Below are positions 1 through 9,093 of a stretch of 64,000 nucleotides of DNA, in pieces. The DNA comes from Proteiniphilum sp. X52 (GTDB lineage Bacteria; Bacteroidota; Bacteroidia; Bacteroidales; Dysgonomonadaceae). The notes below the pieces were generated by a model. The model was not told the origin of the DNA, searched no databases, and was given only the letters and a program-made list of their open reading frames with translations. Position 1 is the first letter of the stretch; each line of letters starts with the position of its first letter. Location: the NCBI RefSeq assembly GCF_003712195.1, contig NZ_RDSD01000016.1, positions 46,475 through 110,474 of the forward strand. Reading direction: 5' to 3'. A program made the position numbers and the translations under genes.

Positions 1-823
1 GATCATCCGGTTTTATGGCACGTACCATCCTGTCATTCCCCGAAATATCCTTTCTCAATTCCACATGGGCAAAACCCTTGCCTCGAAGCATGTCGCACAC
101 TTCCATACCTTTATCCCTGTTGATCTCGAAATACAACTCACCTCCGTTGTAGAGTGACGTCAGTGCCACATCGGCGATCCGCTCATAAAAGATCAAAGCA
201 TGGTCGTCAGGAACAAAAAGCGCCCCATGGGGCTCAAAACCAAGCACATTTGCCTCCATGGTCCTCTTTTCCGATTCGGTCACATAGGGTGGATTGCTTA
301 CTATCAGGTCAAAGAGGGGTTCCTTATCCACCGGCTGAAAGATATCCCGCAACGAAAAGCGCACGTTGACACCGTTCAGGAATGCATTTTCCGATGCGAC
401 CTTCAGCGCCCTTTCCGATATATCCCACGCATAGACGTGGGCGCCCCGTATTTTCTTGGCCAGCGTCACCGCGATACAACCGCTGCCGGTTCCGATATCG
501 AGCACCGAGAAACCCGGCCGCCGGTTTCCGGCAAGGATCCACTCCACGAGTTCCTCGGTTTCCGGGCGGGGGATAAGCACATCCGGCGTAACGGCGAAAG
601 GCATCCCGTAAAATTCCGTCTTTCCCAATATGTACTGTATCGGCTCACCGCTTTTCAGCCTAAAGGTAATATCTTCCGCTTTCCTGCGCTCCGAACCGGA
701 GAAATGATTAATTTTGTTACCGCATACCTCTTCCAGGATAAGTCGCGTGAGAACGGATATCTCCTCTCTTGTGTAGAGACCCTCCAACTCCTGTAGGATA
801 ATATGTTGAACTGAGTGTCGCAT
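1..823 (-). CDS. prmC: Peptide chain release factor N5-glutamine methyltransferase (partial)
   Basis: Methylates the glutamine of the GGQ motif in release factors RF1 and RF2, using S-adenosylmethionine, in the cytoplasm. Reading the minus strand from the ATG at 823 gives MRHSVQHIILQEL, a helical N-terminal region, the SAM-binding motif VLDIGTGSGCIA near residue 108, and the diagnostic NPPYV motif near residue 176, which holds the glutamine substrate. About 274 codons lie in the window. The family is usually 275-290 residues, so only the last few residues should be missing beyond base 1. The start lies a few bases from ribD, which is divergently transcribed. Identity is secure from the motif pair. 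Confidence 0.95.
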   Translation of the reverse strand, partial: MRHSVQHIILQELEGLYTREEISVLTRLILEEVCGNKINHFSGSERRKAEDITFRLKSGEPIQYILGKTEFYGMPFAVTPDVLIPRPETEELVEWILAGNRRPGFSVLDIGTGSGCIAVTLAKKIRGAHVYAWDISERALKVASENAFLNGVNVRFSLRDIFQPVDKEPLFDLIVSNPPYVTESEKRTMEANVLGFEPHGALFVPDDHALIFYERIADVALTSLYNGGELYFEINRDKGMEVCDMLRGKGFAHVELRKDISGNDRMVRAIKPDD

Positions 824-848
824 AACGATGTGTAAAGATAACAAAAAA

Positions 849-1919
849 ATGGAATTAAATCCGCTATTTATGGAGAGATGCCTTCAACTTGCCCGCAAGG
901 GTGAAGGCTTCACAAAGCCGAACCCTTTGGTAGGCGCCGTAGTGGTGCATAACGGCAAAATTATCGGGGAAGGATTTCATCGTCAATATGGAGAGGCCCA
1001 CGCGGAGGTAAATGCCATTGCTTCGGTAAAAGACGGCGCGTTACTGCGGGAATCCACTCTTTATGTCTCTCTCGAACCCTGTGCACATCATGGCAAAACC
1101 CCTCCCTGTGCGGAGTTGATCATTCACAGGGAAATTCCTCGGGTGGTGGTGGCTACCGGTGACCCCAACCCGAACGTTTCCGGAAAAGGCATTGCGATGA
1201 TGCGGGAGAATGGCATCGAAGTGACGCTGGGAATGCTGGAGAAAGAGGCTCTTGAGCTGAACCGGATGTTCTTTGTCAATCAACTCCATCACAGGCCTTA
1301 CATAATTTTAAAATGGGCGCAGAGCAGCGATGGTTTCATGGATTACCTTCGTAAGCCGGGTGATGGCAAGCGTCCGGTTATTATATCCAACACGGTGACA
1401 CACACTATTGTGCATAAATTCCGCACACAGGTACAAGGGATCATGGTAGGAACAAATACCGCCCTGCTGGACGATCCGCGGTTGACAGCAAGAAAATGGT
1501 TCGGCAACGACCCCTTGAGAGTGGTTATCGACAGGCAAAATAAAATCCCCGCCGACGCGTCGATTTTTGACGGACCAGCGCCTACCATCGTTTTCACGGC
1601 ATCCGCTCCTGCCCACACCGCAAAAAAAAGCCCTGTAAAATACATAGAAATAGACTTCTCGGGAGACGTCTGCCAACAGATCTTAGACCGGTTATACGAT
1701 GAAAAAATATACTCCTTGATGATTGAGGGAGGAGCTCAATTGTTAGCCTCTTTCATAGAAAAAGAGATGTGGGACGAGGCCTATGTGGAGATAGCCCAAA
1801 AGGGGATCCAATCGGGTGTGGAAGCGCCGGCCATACGGGGAGATGTGGCCGCTTTCAGAAATTACCCCGGTTCGGTGCAATTTCATTTAAAGAGTAAAAT
1901 AACTCGAAATTTTCATTAA
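849..1919 (+). CDS. ribD: Bifunctional riboflavin biosynthesis deaminase/reductase
   Basis: Catalyses two consecutive steps of riboflavin synthesis: deamination of the pyrimidine intermediate, then NADPH-dependent reduction of its ribosyl side chain. The N-terminal deaminase domain has the zinc site HAEVNA with PCAHHGKTPPC. The C-terminal reductase domain contains the segments KWAQSSDGF and IEGGAQLLASF. The 356-residue length is normal. I prefer the ATG at 849 because MELNPLFMERC aligns with the usual N-terminus; an in-frame ATG at 828 would add MCKDNKK and leave only four bases to the divergent prmC start. No FMN riboswitch is visible, and no other rib gene is adjacent. Confidence 0.93.
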   Translation: MELNPLFMERCLQLARKGEGFTKPNPLVGAVVVHNGKIIGEGFHRQYGEAHAEVNAIASVKDGALLRESTLYVSLEPCAHHGKTPPCAELIIHREIPRVVVATGDPNPNVSGKGIAMMRENGIEVTLGMLEKEALELNRMFFVNQLHHRPYIILKWAQSSDGFMDYLRKPGDGKRPVIISNTVTHTIVHKFRTQVQGIMVGTNTALLDDPRLTARKWFGNDPLRVVIDRQNKIPADASIFDGPAPTIVFTASAPAHTAKKSPVKYIEIDFSGDVCQQILDRLYDEKIYSLMIEGGAQLLASFIEKEMWDEAYVEIAQKGIQSGVEAPAIRGDVAAFRNYPGSVQFHLKSKITRNFH

Positions 1920-1956
1920 ATATTCATTTTAATATGGTTAAAGAGAAAAATCTTTC

Positions 1957-1964
1957 TACTTTTG
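1957..1964 (+). promoter_or_regulatory. Bacteroidota -7 promoter box
   Basis: TACTTTTG matches TAnnTTTG. It lies 41 nt before the ATG at 2006 and inside the longer open frame that begins at 1934, which argues for the 2006 start. I see no clear -33 TTTG at the right distance. Confidence 0.5.
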
Positions 1965-2005
1965 CATATCCTAAACAACTCTGGTGTACAATAGTTTTGA
2001 AACAA

Positions 2006-3352
2006 ATGATATCTAAATATTTCCTTGGGGCATCGCTAGTTATCGCGAACTTATTGTTGTTTTCCTCTTGTCTTAATTCATCCAACAACAATATGGAATA
2101 CCCCACTGATCCGCAAATATATGCTATCTCCCTTACCTCCAAGACCGATACCACCAACCTGTTACCCGGAGTGGTTTTCACCATTGACCAAGTAAACGGG
2201 AAATTATACAACAAGGAACCGCTTCCCTACGGTTTTCACGTGGATAGCGCCATGCTAAAGCTTACAGGATCAACCAGTTGGGCTTTTTCAATGATAGATT
2301 TAACCCTCGATCCCGACAGCACCTATGCATGGAACGCGTCGGATTCAATCTCCATCGCCAGGTTACGCAAAATCAAGACTACGGCTCCCGATGGTGTCAC
2401 GTCAAAAAATTATGATTTTCAACTGAACATATATCAGGAAGACCCATATATCCTCATTTGGGGAAAAATAGCAGGAAACTACCTCGGTTCACCGGTAGAA
2501 AATCAAACAACAATCATCTACAACAACCGGTTTTACACCTATTACAAGTCGGGAGAAGAGATGAAAGCAGTGTCCACCGCCATTTCCGAGACCCCACAGT
2601 GGGGAACAGTCAACCTGTCCGGCATACCCCACACTCTTCGCCTTTCGTCGCTTATCGTCTCCGGAGACATCATCTATGCTCTCGACGCGGCCACAGGCAC
2701 TGTTTATCGATCGACCAACGGCGCCGACTGGAGTTGGGTGCAAACAGAGTACGAGGTGAAAGCCCTTTACGGCGAATTACCCTCATCAACCCCCGGCAAT
2801 ATTTTGCTGGCGGTAAGTCACGACGAAAAAATCAAGTTTGCCCGGGCAAACAACCATCTCTCTGATATGGTCCTGATGAACGACACACCAGCCAACATAC
2901 CGGTAACGGATTTTTCATCGATAAAAGTGGAAAGCAGTACCTCTTATGCCAGCAAATTTATCTTCCTGTCTGGCGGAGCGACAACCCTTGGCACCTCCAA
3001 TGACGATATCTGGCTGTTACAGGAAGACGGTGGGGTTATTAAATATATCAGGTCAAAAAGGCCGGCAGAAGGTGCAATGAAAGGAAGCAGCCTCTTTTTC
3101 TATGACGACAAGCCTTACCTGATTGCCACGTCAGCCGGAAAAAATCTGTTGATGTATTCAGACAATTATGGTGTGGATTGGATCACAGCAGGAGAAAACC
3201 AATCCTTTCCAGCCGACTTTGCGGGAAGGACTTATCCTTCCGTGGTTACCGACGCGAACAACAATATATGGATATTCGGCGGAATATCCTCATCCAATAC
3301 TCCCCTAGTGGATATCTGGAAAGGCAGGCTCAATAAGTTTGCCCTGAATTGA
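2006..3352 (+). CDS. Putative lipoprotein, DUF6242-like
   Basis: A 448-residue exported protein of unknown function. The N-terminus is MISKYFLGASLVIANLLLFSSCLNSS: a hydrophobic signal ending in a lipobox-like SSC, so it is probably lipid-anchored. The rest is rich in beta-strand segments with repeated W-G and D-x-Y patterns, and a phrase resembling beta-propeller or Kelch blades near the C-terminus (NNIWIFGGISSSNTPLVDIWKG). This resembles DUF6242 proteins of Bacteroidales. The open frame extends upstream to 1934, but the promoter box at 1957-1964 and the signal peptide support 2006. The family assignment is from memory; the lipoprotein nature is read from the sequence. Confidence 0.7.
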   Translation: MISKYFLGASLVIANLLLFSSCLNSSNNNMEYPTDPQIYAISLTSKTDTTNLLPGVVFTIDQVNGKLYNKEPLPYGFHVDSAMLKLTGSTSWAFSMIDLTLDPDSTYAWNASDSISIARLRKIKTTAPDGVTSKNYDFQLNIYQEDPYILIWGKIAGNYLGSPVENQTTIIYNNRFYTYYKSGEEMKAVSTAISETPQWGTVNLSGIPHTLRLSSLIVSGDIIYALDAATGTVYRSTNGADWSWVQTEYEVKALYGELPSSTPGNILLAVSHDEKIKFARANNHLSDMVLMNDTPANIPVTDFSSIKVESSTSYASKFIFLSGGATTLGTSNDDIWLLQEDGGVIKYIRSKRPAEGAMKGSSLFFYDDKPYLIATSAGKNLLMYSDNYGVDWITAGENQSFPADFAGRTYPSVVTDANNNIWIFGGISSSNTPLVDIWKGRLNKFALN

Positions 3353-3385
3353 CAGGAAAAGCCACTTTTACGGGTAAAACAAGCC

Positions 3386-3415
3386 TTGTCCTGAACAATT
3401 TATGCGCTAAATTTG
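3386..3415 (+). promoter_or_regulatory. Promoter of the DUF6089-uppS-bamA block
   Basis: TTG at 3386-3388, a 19-nt spacer, then TAAATTTG at 3408-3415. This is a good fit to the Bacteroidota housekeeping promoter. The first start codon follows at 3435. Confidence 0.7.
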
Positions 3416-3434
3416 CGTTAGAGTTGAGACAAAA

Positions 3435-4154
3435 ATGCTCAACAGTATGAAAATTGAAAGATCTGTCGTTGTCTCCCTTTTGGTAAGGGGTCTCTTCTTG
3501 ATGGCACCTATCACAAATATCTGCGCTCAGGAATACAAGTACGAGATAGGAGGCGCTGCCGGCACTTCATTTTATATGGGCGATGCCAATAAGACCAAAT
3601 TCTACCTCCATCCCGGAATAAGCGGGGGACTTTTGTTCCGGCACAACATCAATTTTCTCTGGAGTATCAAAAGCAATATATTTGCAGCCAATGTCTCAGG
3701 GAACAGTGACGACTCGGGCAACCGTTTTCCGTTTGCGCGGCAGGCTTCTTTTCAACGTACGCTGGCTGAGTTGGGCACACAGGTGGAGTTTAATTTTTTT
3801 CCGTATAGCGATAAGTACGCGTACCTCGGGACAAAACCCTATACTCCTTACCTGTTCACAGGGGTAGGCCTCACTTATGCCACCGGGGAGAAAACTTTTA
3901 CTGGTGCGAACATCCCTTTGGGAATGGGATTTAAGTATAAATTAAAAAACAGGATGAATATCGGCATTGAGTTTTCAATGCGAAAACTCTTTGGCGACGA
4001 TTTTGATGTTACTGAAAAAACCACCGGATGGAATTTGGACACTCCTTTCGGCATTAAAAGCAGCTTCCTTAAGAACAGGGACTGGTATTCATTCACAATA
4101 ATTTTTCTGACATGGGAATTCGGCATGCGTGAAGATCCCTGTCACGGGAATTAA
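3435..4154 (+). CDS. Outer-membrane beta-barrel protein, DUF6089-like
   Basis: A 239-residue protein with an N-terminal signal peptide ending ITNICAQ, followed by alternating amphipathic strands typical of a small barrel: YEIGGAAGTSFYMGDANKT, then many aromatic-ended strands, and a C-terminal strand FTIIFLTWEFGM. Proteins of this type (DUF6089) regularly lie beside uppS and bamA in Bacteroidales; their biochemical role is unknown. The gene overlaps the possible 5' end of uppS if that is read from 4129, and it appears to be the first gene of the transcript from the promoter at 3386-3415. An alternative ATG is at 3447. Confidence 0.8.
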   Translation: MLNSMKIERSVVVSLLVRGLFLMAPITNICAQEYKYEIGGAAGTSFYMGDANKTKFYLHPGISGGLLFRHNINFLWSIKSNIFAANVSGNSDDSGNRFPFARQASFQRTLAELGTQVEFNFFPYSDKYAYLGTKPYTPYLFTGVGLTYATGEKTFTGANIPLGMGFKYKLKNRMNIGIEFSMRKLFGDDFDVTEKTTGWNLDTPFGIKSSFLKNRDWYSFTIIFLTWEFGMREDPCHGN

Positions 4155-4173
4155 CCATTCAGACATAAAGAAG

Positions 4174-4923
4174 ATGTCATTGATTGACAAGATAGACAAA
4201 AACCGCCTTCCTGCCCACATTGCCATCATCATGGATGGCAACGGTCGATGGGCAAAAACCAGAGGATTGGAGCGAGGCGAAGGACATAGAGAAGGAGTGA
4301 GTGCGATAAGAAGAGTCGTGGAGGCTGCATCGAAAGCGTCGATACAGTATCTCACGCTCTATGCCTTCTCCACAGAAAACTGGAGACGTCCCAGCGAAGA
4401 GGTGAGGGGATTGATGGATTTGATGGTGTATGCCGTCTCCAAGGAGACCGCCGATCTGAAGAAGAATGGGGTCCGGATCCGCTCCATCGGCGATATGGAG
4501 CGACTTCCCGAATATGCCCGCACCGCGCTGGAAGAATGTGTCAGAGAAACGGCAGGAGGAACAGGGCTTACTTTAGTGCTTGCTTTAAGTTACTCATCTA
4601 AATGGGAACTCACTACGGCTGCTAAAAAGATGGCCGCAGACGTGGTGAAAGGGGTTTTACAGGAAGGGGATATTGATGAAGGAACATTCAGCGGTTATCT
4701 CACCACCGGTGATATCCCTGATCCCGACCTGCTGATAAGAACCGGAGGCGAGCAACGGATAAGCAATTTTTTGTTGTGGCAATGCGCCTATGCGGAATTT
4801 TATTTTACCGGCACTTTCTGGCCCGATTTTGGGGAAGATGCTTTATACGAAGCAATTATCGAATATCAGAGGCGGGAAAGAAGATACGGCAAAACCAGTG
4901 AACAAATAGAGAGTGAACAATAA
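4174..4923 (+). CDS. uppS: Isoprenyl transferase (undecaprenyl diphosphate synthase)
   Basis: Condenses farnesyl diphosphate with isopentenyl diphosphates in cis to make the C55 lipid carrier for peptidoglycan and O-antigen precursors. The catalytic motif IAIIMDGNGRWAK is near residue 17, FSTENWRRP near residue 60, and the C-terminal motif DLLIRTGGEQRISNFLLWQ near residue 185. The ATG at 4174 gives 249 residues, the usual length. The frame is open from 4129, but that start would overlap the preceding barrel gene by 26 bases. The end overlaps the long open frame of bamA. Placement directly before bamA is typical of Bacteroidales. Confidence 0.95.
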   Translation: MSLIDKIDKNRLPAHIAIIMDGNGRWAKTRGLERGEGHREGVSAIRRVVEAASKASIQYLTLYAFSTENWRRPSEEVRGLMDLMVYAVSKETADLKKNGVRIRSIGDMERLPEYARTALEECVRETAGGTGLTLVLALSYSSKWELTTAAKKMAADVVKGVLQEGDIDEGTFSGYLTTGDIPDPDLLIRTGGEQRISNFLLWQCAYAEFYFTGTFWPDFGEDALYEAIIEYQRRERRYGKTSEQIESEQ

Positions 4924-4969
4924 CAGTTCTCCACTGAAAAAGAGAGTCAGAGAAAAGAAAAATATCACA

Positions 4970-7630
4970 ATGTCGAAGAGAATAGCTTATTTACTTCTGT
5001 TATTTATCATGCTGTCGCAGTTTGTGTCAATGGCACAATCCAATGACACCATTCCCTCGTCTACTCCGAGTCCACCCACCGTGAACTATACGGCCACCCC
5101 AAAAAAATATTACATAGCCGATATCGATGTTACGGGTGTGGAAGGCACCATGTATGAGGAGCAGAAGTTTACCCTCGTGGGTTTTTCGGGGTTGGCGAAA
5201 GGACAGCAGATACAAATCCCCGGTGATGAACTATCCAATGTCGTCAAAAAATTCTGGCGGCACGGGCTCTTTTCAGATATAAAAATATTACAGACCCGGG
5301 TAGAGGGTGACAGCGTCTGGCTGGAGATACGTCTGACCGACCGGCCGCGGGTAAGTGATATCCGCTATATCGGCATGAGGAAGGGTGAACAGGATGATAT
5401 TGAGAAAAAATTAGGTGTTGTCAAAGGGAACCAGATCACTCCACCGCAGATATCCCGCGCGGAGATGATCATCAAAAGTTTCTTCTCGGAAAAAGGGTTC
5501 GGCGACGCGGAAGTGAGAATTATGCAGCGGCCTGATCCCGCACAAAAAAACCAGGTAATATTGGAAATTGAGGTCGATAAAAAGGAAAAGCTGAAGGTAA
5601 ACAGAATCAATATCACGGGGAACGAAGCGCTTTCAGACCGCAAATTGAAATGGGCAATGAAGAAAACCAACGAGAAGGGAAAGCTGATCAACCTGTTCCG
5701 TTCCAAAAAATTTGTGGAAGACCTGTATAAGGAAGACAAGAACAACCTCATCTGGAAATATCACGAAGAGGGGTACCGTGACGCGGAAATCATCAGTGAC
5801 TCGGTTTACAAACATGACGAAAAAACGGTAAACATAGATATTGTACTCGAAGAAGGGCCGTTGTACCATATCCGCTCCATCAATTGGGTGGGAAATACTC
5901 ATTATCCCTCTTCTCAACTGGAACAACTGCTGAATATGTCTTCAGGAGATGTCTATAACCAGAAGAAATTACAGGAAAGGCTGACCTCCGATGAAGACGC
6001 GGCAGTCAACCTCTACCAGAATAACGGTTATTTGTTCTCCCGCATAGATCCGGTGGAGATCAATATCGAAAACGATTCGGTAGACCTCGAACTCCGCGTG
6101 GTAGAAGGCCCCAAAGCCACGATCAAGCGGGTGATCATCCAGGGGAACGACCGCCTCTATGAAGATATCATCCGTCGTGAGCTGAGGACAAAACCGGGTA
6201 CCGTATTCAGTAAAGAAGACCTCCTTCGTTCCGTACGTGAGATCGCGCAGACAGGACACTTCGATCCCGAAGCCCTCTCGGCCGACATCTCGGGGGGGAT
6301 CAATCCCAATCCTGAGGACGGCACCGTGGATATTACTTATCCCTTAACATCAAAGGGGAACGACCAGGTAGAATTTTCAGCCGGATGGGGTGTGACAGGA
6401 CTGGTAGGAAAACTCAGCTTACGTCTGAATAACTTCTCGCTGCAAAATCTGTTGAACCCCTCGATGCGCAGAGGTATCATCCCCCAGGGAGAGGGACAGA
6501 CACTGGTGTTGAGCGCGCAGACCAACGGACGCTATTATCAATCTTACCAGTTTCAGTTTATTGAACCCTGGTTTGGCGGGAAAAGGCCCAACAACCTATC
6601 ATTCAGCGCCTACTATTCGAGAATGACCGGGATGAACGAGCGGTATTACAGCCAGAACCTTTACAACAATCCCTATATGTATGGATATCCCTACTACGGT
6701 TACGGAAGTTATGGCGGCTATGGTAGTGGATATTACCAGGATGCGATGGAGTACAGCTACGACCCCAATCAGGTATTCAATATGGTGGGAGTTTCCATGG
6801 GATACGGAAAAAGGCTCGCATGGCCCGACGATTATTTTCAATTTATGGCGGAGTTAGGCTACCAACTCTACAGTTTGAAAAACTGGAGGTATAACTATTT
6901 TCCTTTCCAGACAGGGAATAGCAACAGTGTCACACTCGGCTTGACACTCTCGCGCATCTCTACCGACAGCCCTATCTACACACGGGTCGGCTCTCAATTC
7001 ACTTTAAGCGTCAGCGCGACCCCTCCTTTCTCGTTGTGGGATGGCAACAACTACGCCGATATGGCTGACACCAACCCGGCAAAATACAGATGGAACGAAT
7101 ATCACAAATGGAAATTGAAAGTACGCACTTTCACGCCGCTGACTCCATTGACCGTCAAAAGAACACCGGTAATGGCAACCAGGGCTGAGTTCGGCGTATT
7201 GGGGCACTACAACAAAAATAAACAGACTCCTTTTGAAACATTCGATGTGGGTGGTGACGGAATGACGGGTTATACCACTACCTTCGCTACCGAAAACATA
7301 GCGTTGCGCGGATATGAAAACAACTCGATCGCGCAGCAGGCCCGCGCCTATACTCGTCTTGGACTGGAATTACGCTATCCGTTTATTCTGGAACCCAACT
7401 CCACTATCTATGGAGTGGCATTCCTCGAAGCGGGAAATGCGTGGTGGCAAGTCAAAGATATCAATCCTTTCGATCTGAAACGTTCCGCGGGTGTGGGAGC
7501 ACGTATCTTCCTACCCATGATCGGATTGATGGGAATCGACTGGGCTTATGGGTTCGACACAGTATACGGCCGTGGGACAAGAGAGAGAGGTGGCAGCCAA
7601 TTCCACTTTATTATCGGACAGGAATTCTAA
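4970..7630 (+). CDS. bamA: Outer-membrane protein assembly factor BamA
   Basis: Central component of the BAM complex, which inserts beta-barrel proteins into the outer membrane. The ATG at 4970 begins MSKRIAYLLLLFIMLSQF, a signal peptide ending near VSMAQ. About five POTRA repeats follow (roughly residues 45-430; for example YYIADIDVTGVEGT and HIRSINWVGNTHYPS), then a 16-strand barrel ending in FHFIIGQEF with a C-terminal phenylalanine. A Tyr/Gly-rich segment (NNPYMYGYPYYGYGSYGGYG and onward) near residue 585 probably forms an extracellular loop. The frame is open from 4913, but the signal peptide fixes 4970. The 886-residue length suits Bacteroidota. Confidence 0.94.
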   Translation: MSKRIAYLLLLFIMLSQFVSMAQSNDTIPSSTPSPPTVNYTATPKKYYIADIDVTGVEGTMYEEQKFTLVGFSGLAKGQQIQIPGDELSNVVKKFWRHGLFSDIKILQTRVEGDSVWLEIRLTDRPRVSDIRYIGMRKGEQDDIEKKLGVVKGNQITPPQISRAEMIIKSFFSEKGFGDAEVRIMQRPDPAQKNQVILEIEVDKKEKLKVNRINITGNEALSDRKLKWAMKKTNEKGKLINLFRSKKFVEDLYKEDKNNLIWKYHEEGYRDAEIISDSVYKHDEKTVNIDIVLEEGPLYHIRSINWVGNTHYPSSQLEQLLNMSSGDVYNQKKLQERLTSDEDAAVNLYQNNGYLFSRIDPVEINIENDSVDLELRVVEGPKATIKRVIIQGNDRLYEDIIRRELRTKPGTVFSKEDLLRSVREIAQTGHFDPEALSADISGGINPNPEDGTVDITYPLTSKGNDQVEFSAGWGVTGLVGKLSLRLNNFSLQNLLNPSMRRGIIPQGEGQTLVLSAQTNGRYYQSYQFQFIEPWFGGKRPNNLSFSAYYSRMTGMNERYYSQNLYNNPYMYGYPYYGYGSYGGYGSGYYQDAMEYSYDPNQVFNMVGVSMGYGKRLAWPDDYFQFMAELGYQLYSLKNWRYNYFPFQTGNSNSVTLGLTLSRISTDSPIYTRVGSQFTLSVSATPPFSLWDGNNYADMADTNPAKYRWNEYHKWKLKVRTFTPLTPLTVKRTPVMATRAEFGVLGHYNKNKQTPFETFDVGGDGMTGYTTTFATENIALRGYENNSIAQQARAYTRLGLELRYPFILEPNSTIYGVAFLEAGNAWWQVKDINPFDLKRSAGVGARIFLPMIGLMGIDWAYGFDTVYGRGTRERGGSQFHFIIGQEF

Positions 7631-7923
7631 TCCACTATCTGAAAAACGGAGGAGTGAAGTCACTGAAAAACTTGTCGTTCAGGGAGAATTTCAAACTGAC
7701 CCGACAATGTTTAACATAATTTATTAAGATACCTGTAAACGTTTCACCTATCAGAGCGTCATTATATTCGGTAGTTATTCACATGCAGTGGCAATTCAGT
7801 TGGGATTCATAATTATTTGATGATAACGCGGGAAATAGAGCGTAGCTGAACAATGAGAGCGAAGCAAACGAATAAAAACCAATAACCGATTTGTATAACG
7901 TATATGGCAAAAAATAAGATTAT
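7631..7923. other. Intergenic region between bamA and ompH genes
   Basis: 293 bases with no convincing gene. The part at about 7830-7885 (gcgggaaatagagcg... with cgaagcaaacgaataa) is of the kind often found just upstream of promoters in this phylum, but I could not place a TAnnTTTG box before 7924. No clear terminator for bamA. Confidence 0.4.
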
Positions 7924-8439
7924 ATGAAGAAAACACTTTTTTTAATAGGGATATTCATGGCGATGGCAGTGGGGAGCACCTATGCTCAGCAGAGGTACGC
8001 ACTGATAGATATGGAGTACATACTGAAAAGGATTCCCGCCTATGAAAGCGCCAACAAGCAACTCGAGTCATTCTCAAATCAGTGGCAGAGAGAAGTAGAC
8101 AAAGAGGTGGAAACTGTCGACGCAATGTATAAAAAGTATCAGGCTGATTTAGCGTTCCTGGCAGGAAATGAAAAAACCAAACGGGAAAACGAAATTGTGG
8201 CAAAAGAGAATGCCATCCAGGAACTCAGGAATAAATATTTCGGGCCTAAGGGTGAGTTATTCAAAAAGCAGGAAGAACTGATCAAGCCCATACAGGATGA
8301 TATCTATGAAGCGGTCAAGGCAGTTTCCACCGAATCGGGCTATACTATCGTGGTAGACAGGGCTTCCGCTACTTCGATCATTTTTGCTTCTCCCAGCATT
8401 GATATCAGTGATCAGGTACTCTCAAGGTTAGGTTATTAA
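7924..8439 (+). CDS. OmpH/Skp family periplasmic chaperone
   Basis: Skp-like chaperones hold unfolded outer-membrane proteins in the periplasm and deliver them to BamA. This 171-residue protein has a signal peptide ending MAVGSTYAQQ, a short strand (RYALIDMEYILKRIP), a long charged coiled coil (about residues 38-125), and a C-terminal strand region (ESGYTIVVDRASATSIIFAS) that completes the trimerisation core. It is followed by a second member of the family 67 bases downstream. The two paralogues after bamA are the usual arrangement in Bacteroidales. Confidence 0.9.
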   Translation: MKKTLFLIGIFMAMAVGSTYAQQRYALIDMEYILKRIPAYESANKQLESFSNQWQREVDKEVETVDAMYKKYQADLAFLAGNEKTKRENEIVAKENAIQELRNKYFGPKGELFKKQEELIKPIQDDIYEAVKAVSTESGYTIVVDRASATSIIFASPSIDISDQVLSRLGY

Positions 8440-8450
8440 AAAAAATAGAT

Positions 8451-8458
8451 TAACTTTG
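8451..8458 (+). promoter_or_regulatory. -7 promoter box for the second ompH gene
   Basis: TAACTTTG fits TAnnTTTG and lies 48 nt before the ATG at 8507, so the second paralogue may have its own transcript. No convincing -33 box seen. Confidence 0.45.
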
Positions 8459-8506
8459 TAGCCGATTTTTTATCGAATTACCCACTAAAAAATAGAAATA
8501 GTAATC

Positions 8507-9013
8507 ATGTTAAAGAAATTATTGATTTTGTGTATTGCTTTGGCTCCATTGGCAGCCATGGCCCAAGAAGTGAAAATCGCCACAGTAAATGTGCAGGAGA
8601 TTTTTGCAGCTATGCCCGAACTTTCCGGCATTGAGAATCAACTTTCTAGCAAGCAGGATGAGATCAGAAAAAATATCCAGGCATTGCAAGATGAATACTC
8701 AAAGAAACTGGAAGAGTTTGAGAAGAGCCCGGCAGTATCTGAAGCAGGAAAACAAGACCAGCAAAAACAAATAATCCAGTTGGAGGAGAGATACCAGACT
8801 TATATGCAGAATGGGCAGCAGGAGTTGAATCAATTGCAACAGAAACTGCTTGAACCCATAAATAGAAAGATTTTTGATGCTATTAAAGCTGTAGGAGATG
8901 AAAACAAATACGCGTTTGTCTATGATATCTCCTCCATGCAATCACCCATCGTTTATTTTACCCCTTCGGCCGTGGATATTACACCGCAGGTAAAAACAAA
9001 ACTGGGTCTCTGA
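8507..9013 (+). CDS. OmpH/Skp family periplasmic chaperone (second copy)
   Basis: A 168-residue Skp-like chaperone with a signal peptide (MLKKLLILCIALAPLAAMAQ), the conserved opening strand VKIATVNVQEIFAAMPE, a long Glu/Lys/Gln-rich coiled coil, and a closing strand region YAFVYDISSMQSPIVYF. It is clearly a diverged paralogue of the gene at 7924-8439; the coiled coil here is richer in Gln. A strong convergent hairpin follows 26 bases after the stop codon, so this gene ends the envelope block. Confidence 0.9.
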   Translation: MLKKLLILCIALAPLAAMAQEVKIATVNVQEIFAAMPELSGIENQLSSKQDEIRKNIQALQDEYSKKLEEFEKSPAVSEAGKQDQQKQIIQLEERYQTYMQNGQQELNQLQQKLLEPINRKIFDAIKAVGDENKYAFVYDISSMQSPIVYFTPSAVDITPQVKTKLGL

Positions 9014-9039
9014 TATAAAACGATTAATAAGATAAATTC

Positions 9040-9087
9040 CCCAAAAGGAAAAGGGTTCCTCGCACGAGGAACCCTTTTCCTTTTGGG
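9040..9087. terminator. Bidirectional hairpin terminator, 23-bp perfect stem
   Basis: Arms at 9040-9062 and 9065-9087 are exact reverse complements (cccaaaaggaaaagggttcc and its complement, plus three further bases), leaving only two bases between them, so the tip must open into a small loop. It separates ompH (plus) from the convergent Usp gene (minus). The A-rich and T-rich ends of the arms allow it to serve both strands. Confidence 0.85.
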
Positions 9088-9093
9088 TATAGT

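Noticed and set aside
200..796. A 198-codon open frame on the plus strand at the left edge
   Set aside because: It is antisense to prmC, whose NPPYV and SAM-binding motifs are unambiguous.
7631..7923. A possible tRNA or small RNA between bamA and ompH
   Set aside because: No cloverleaf pairing, CCA end or strong terminator could be found.
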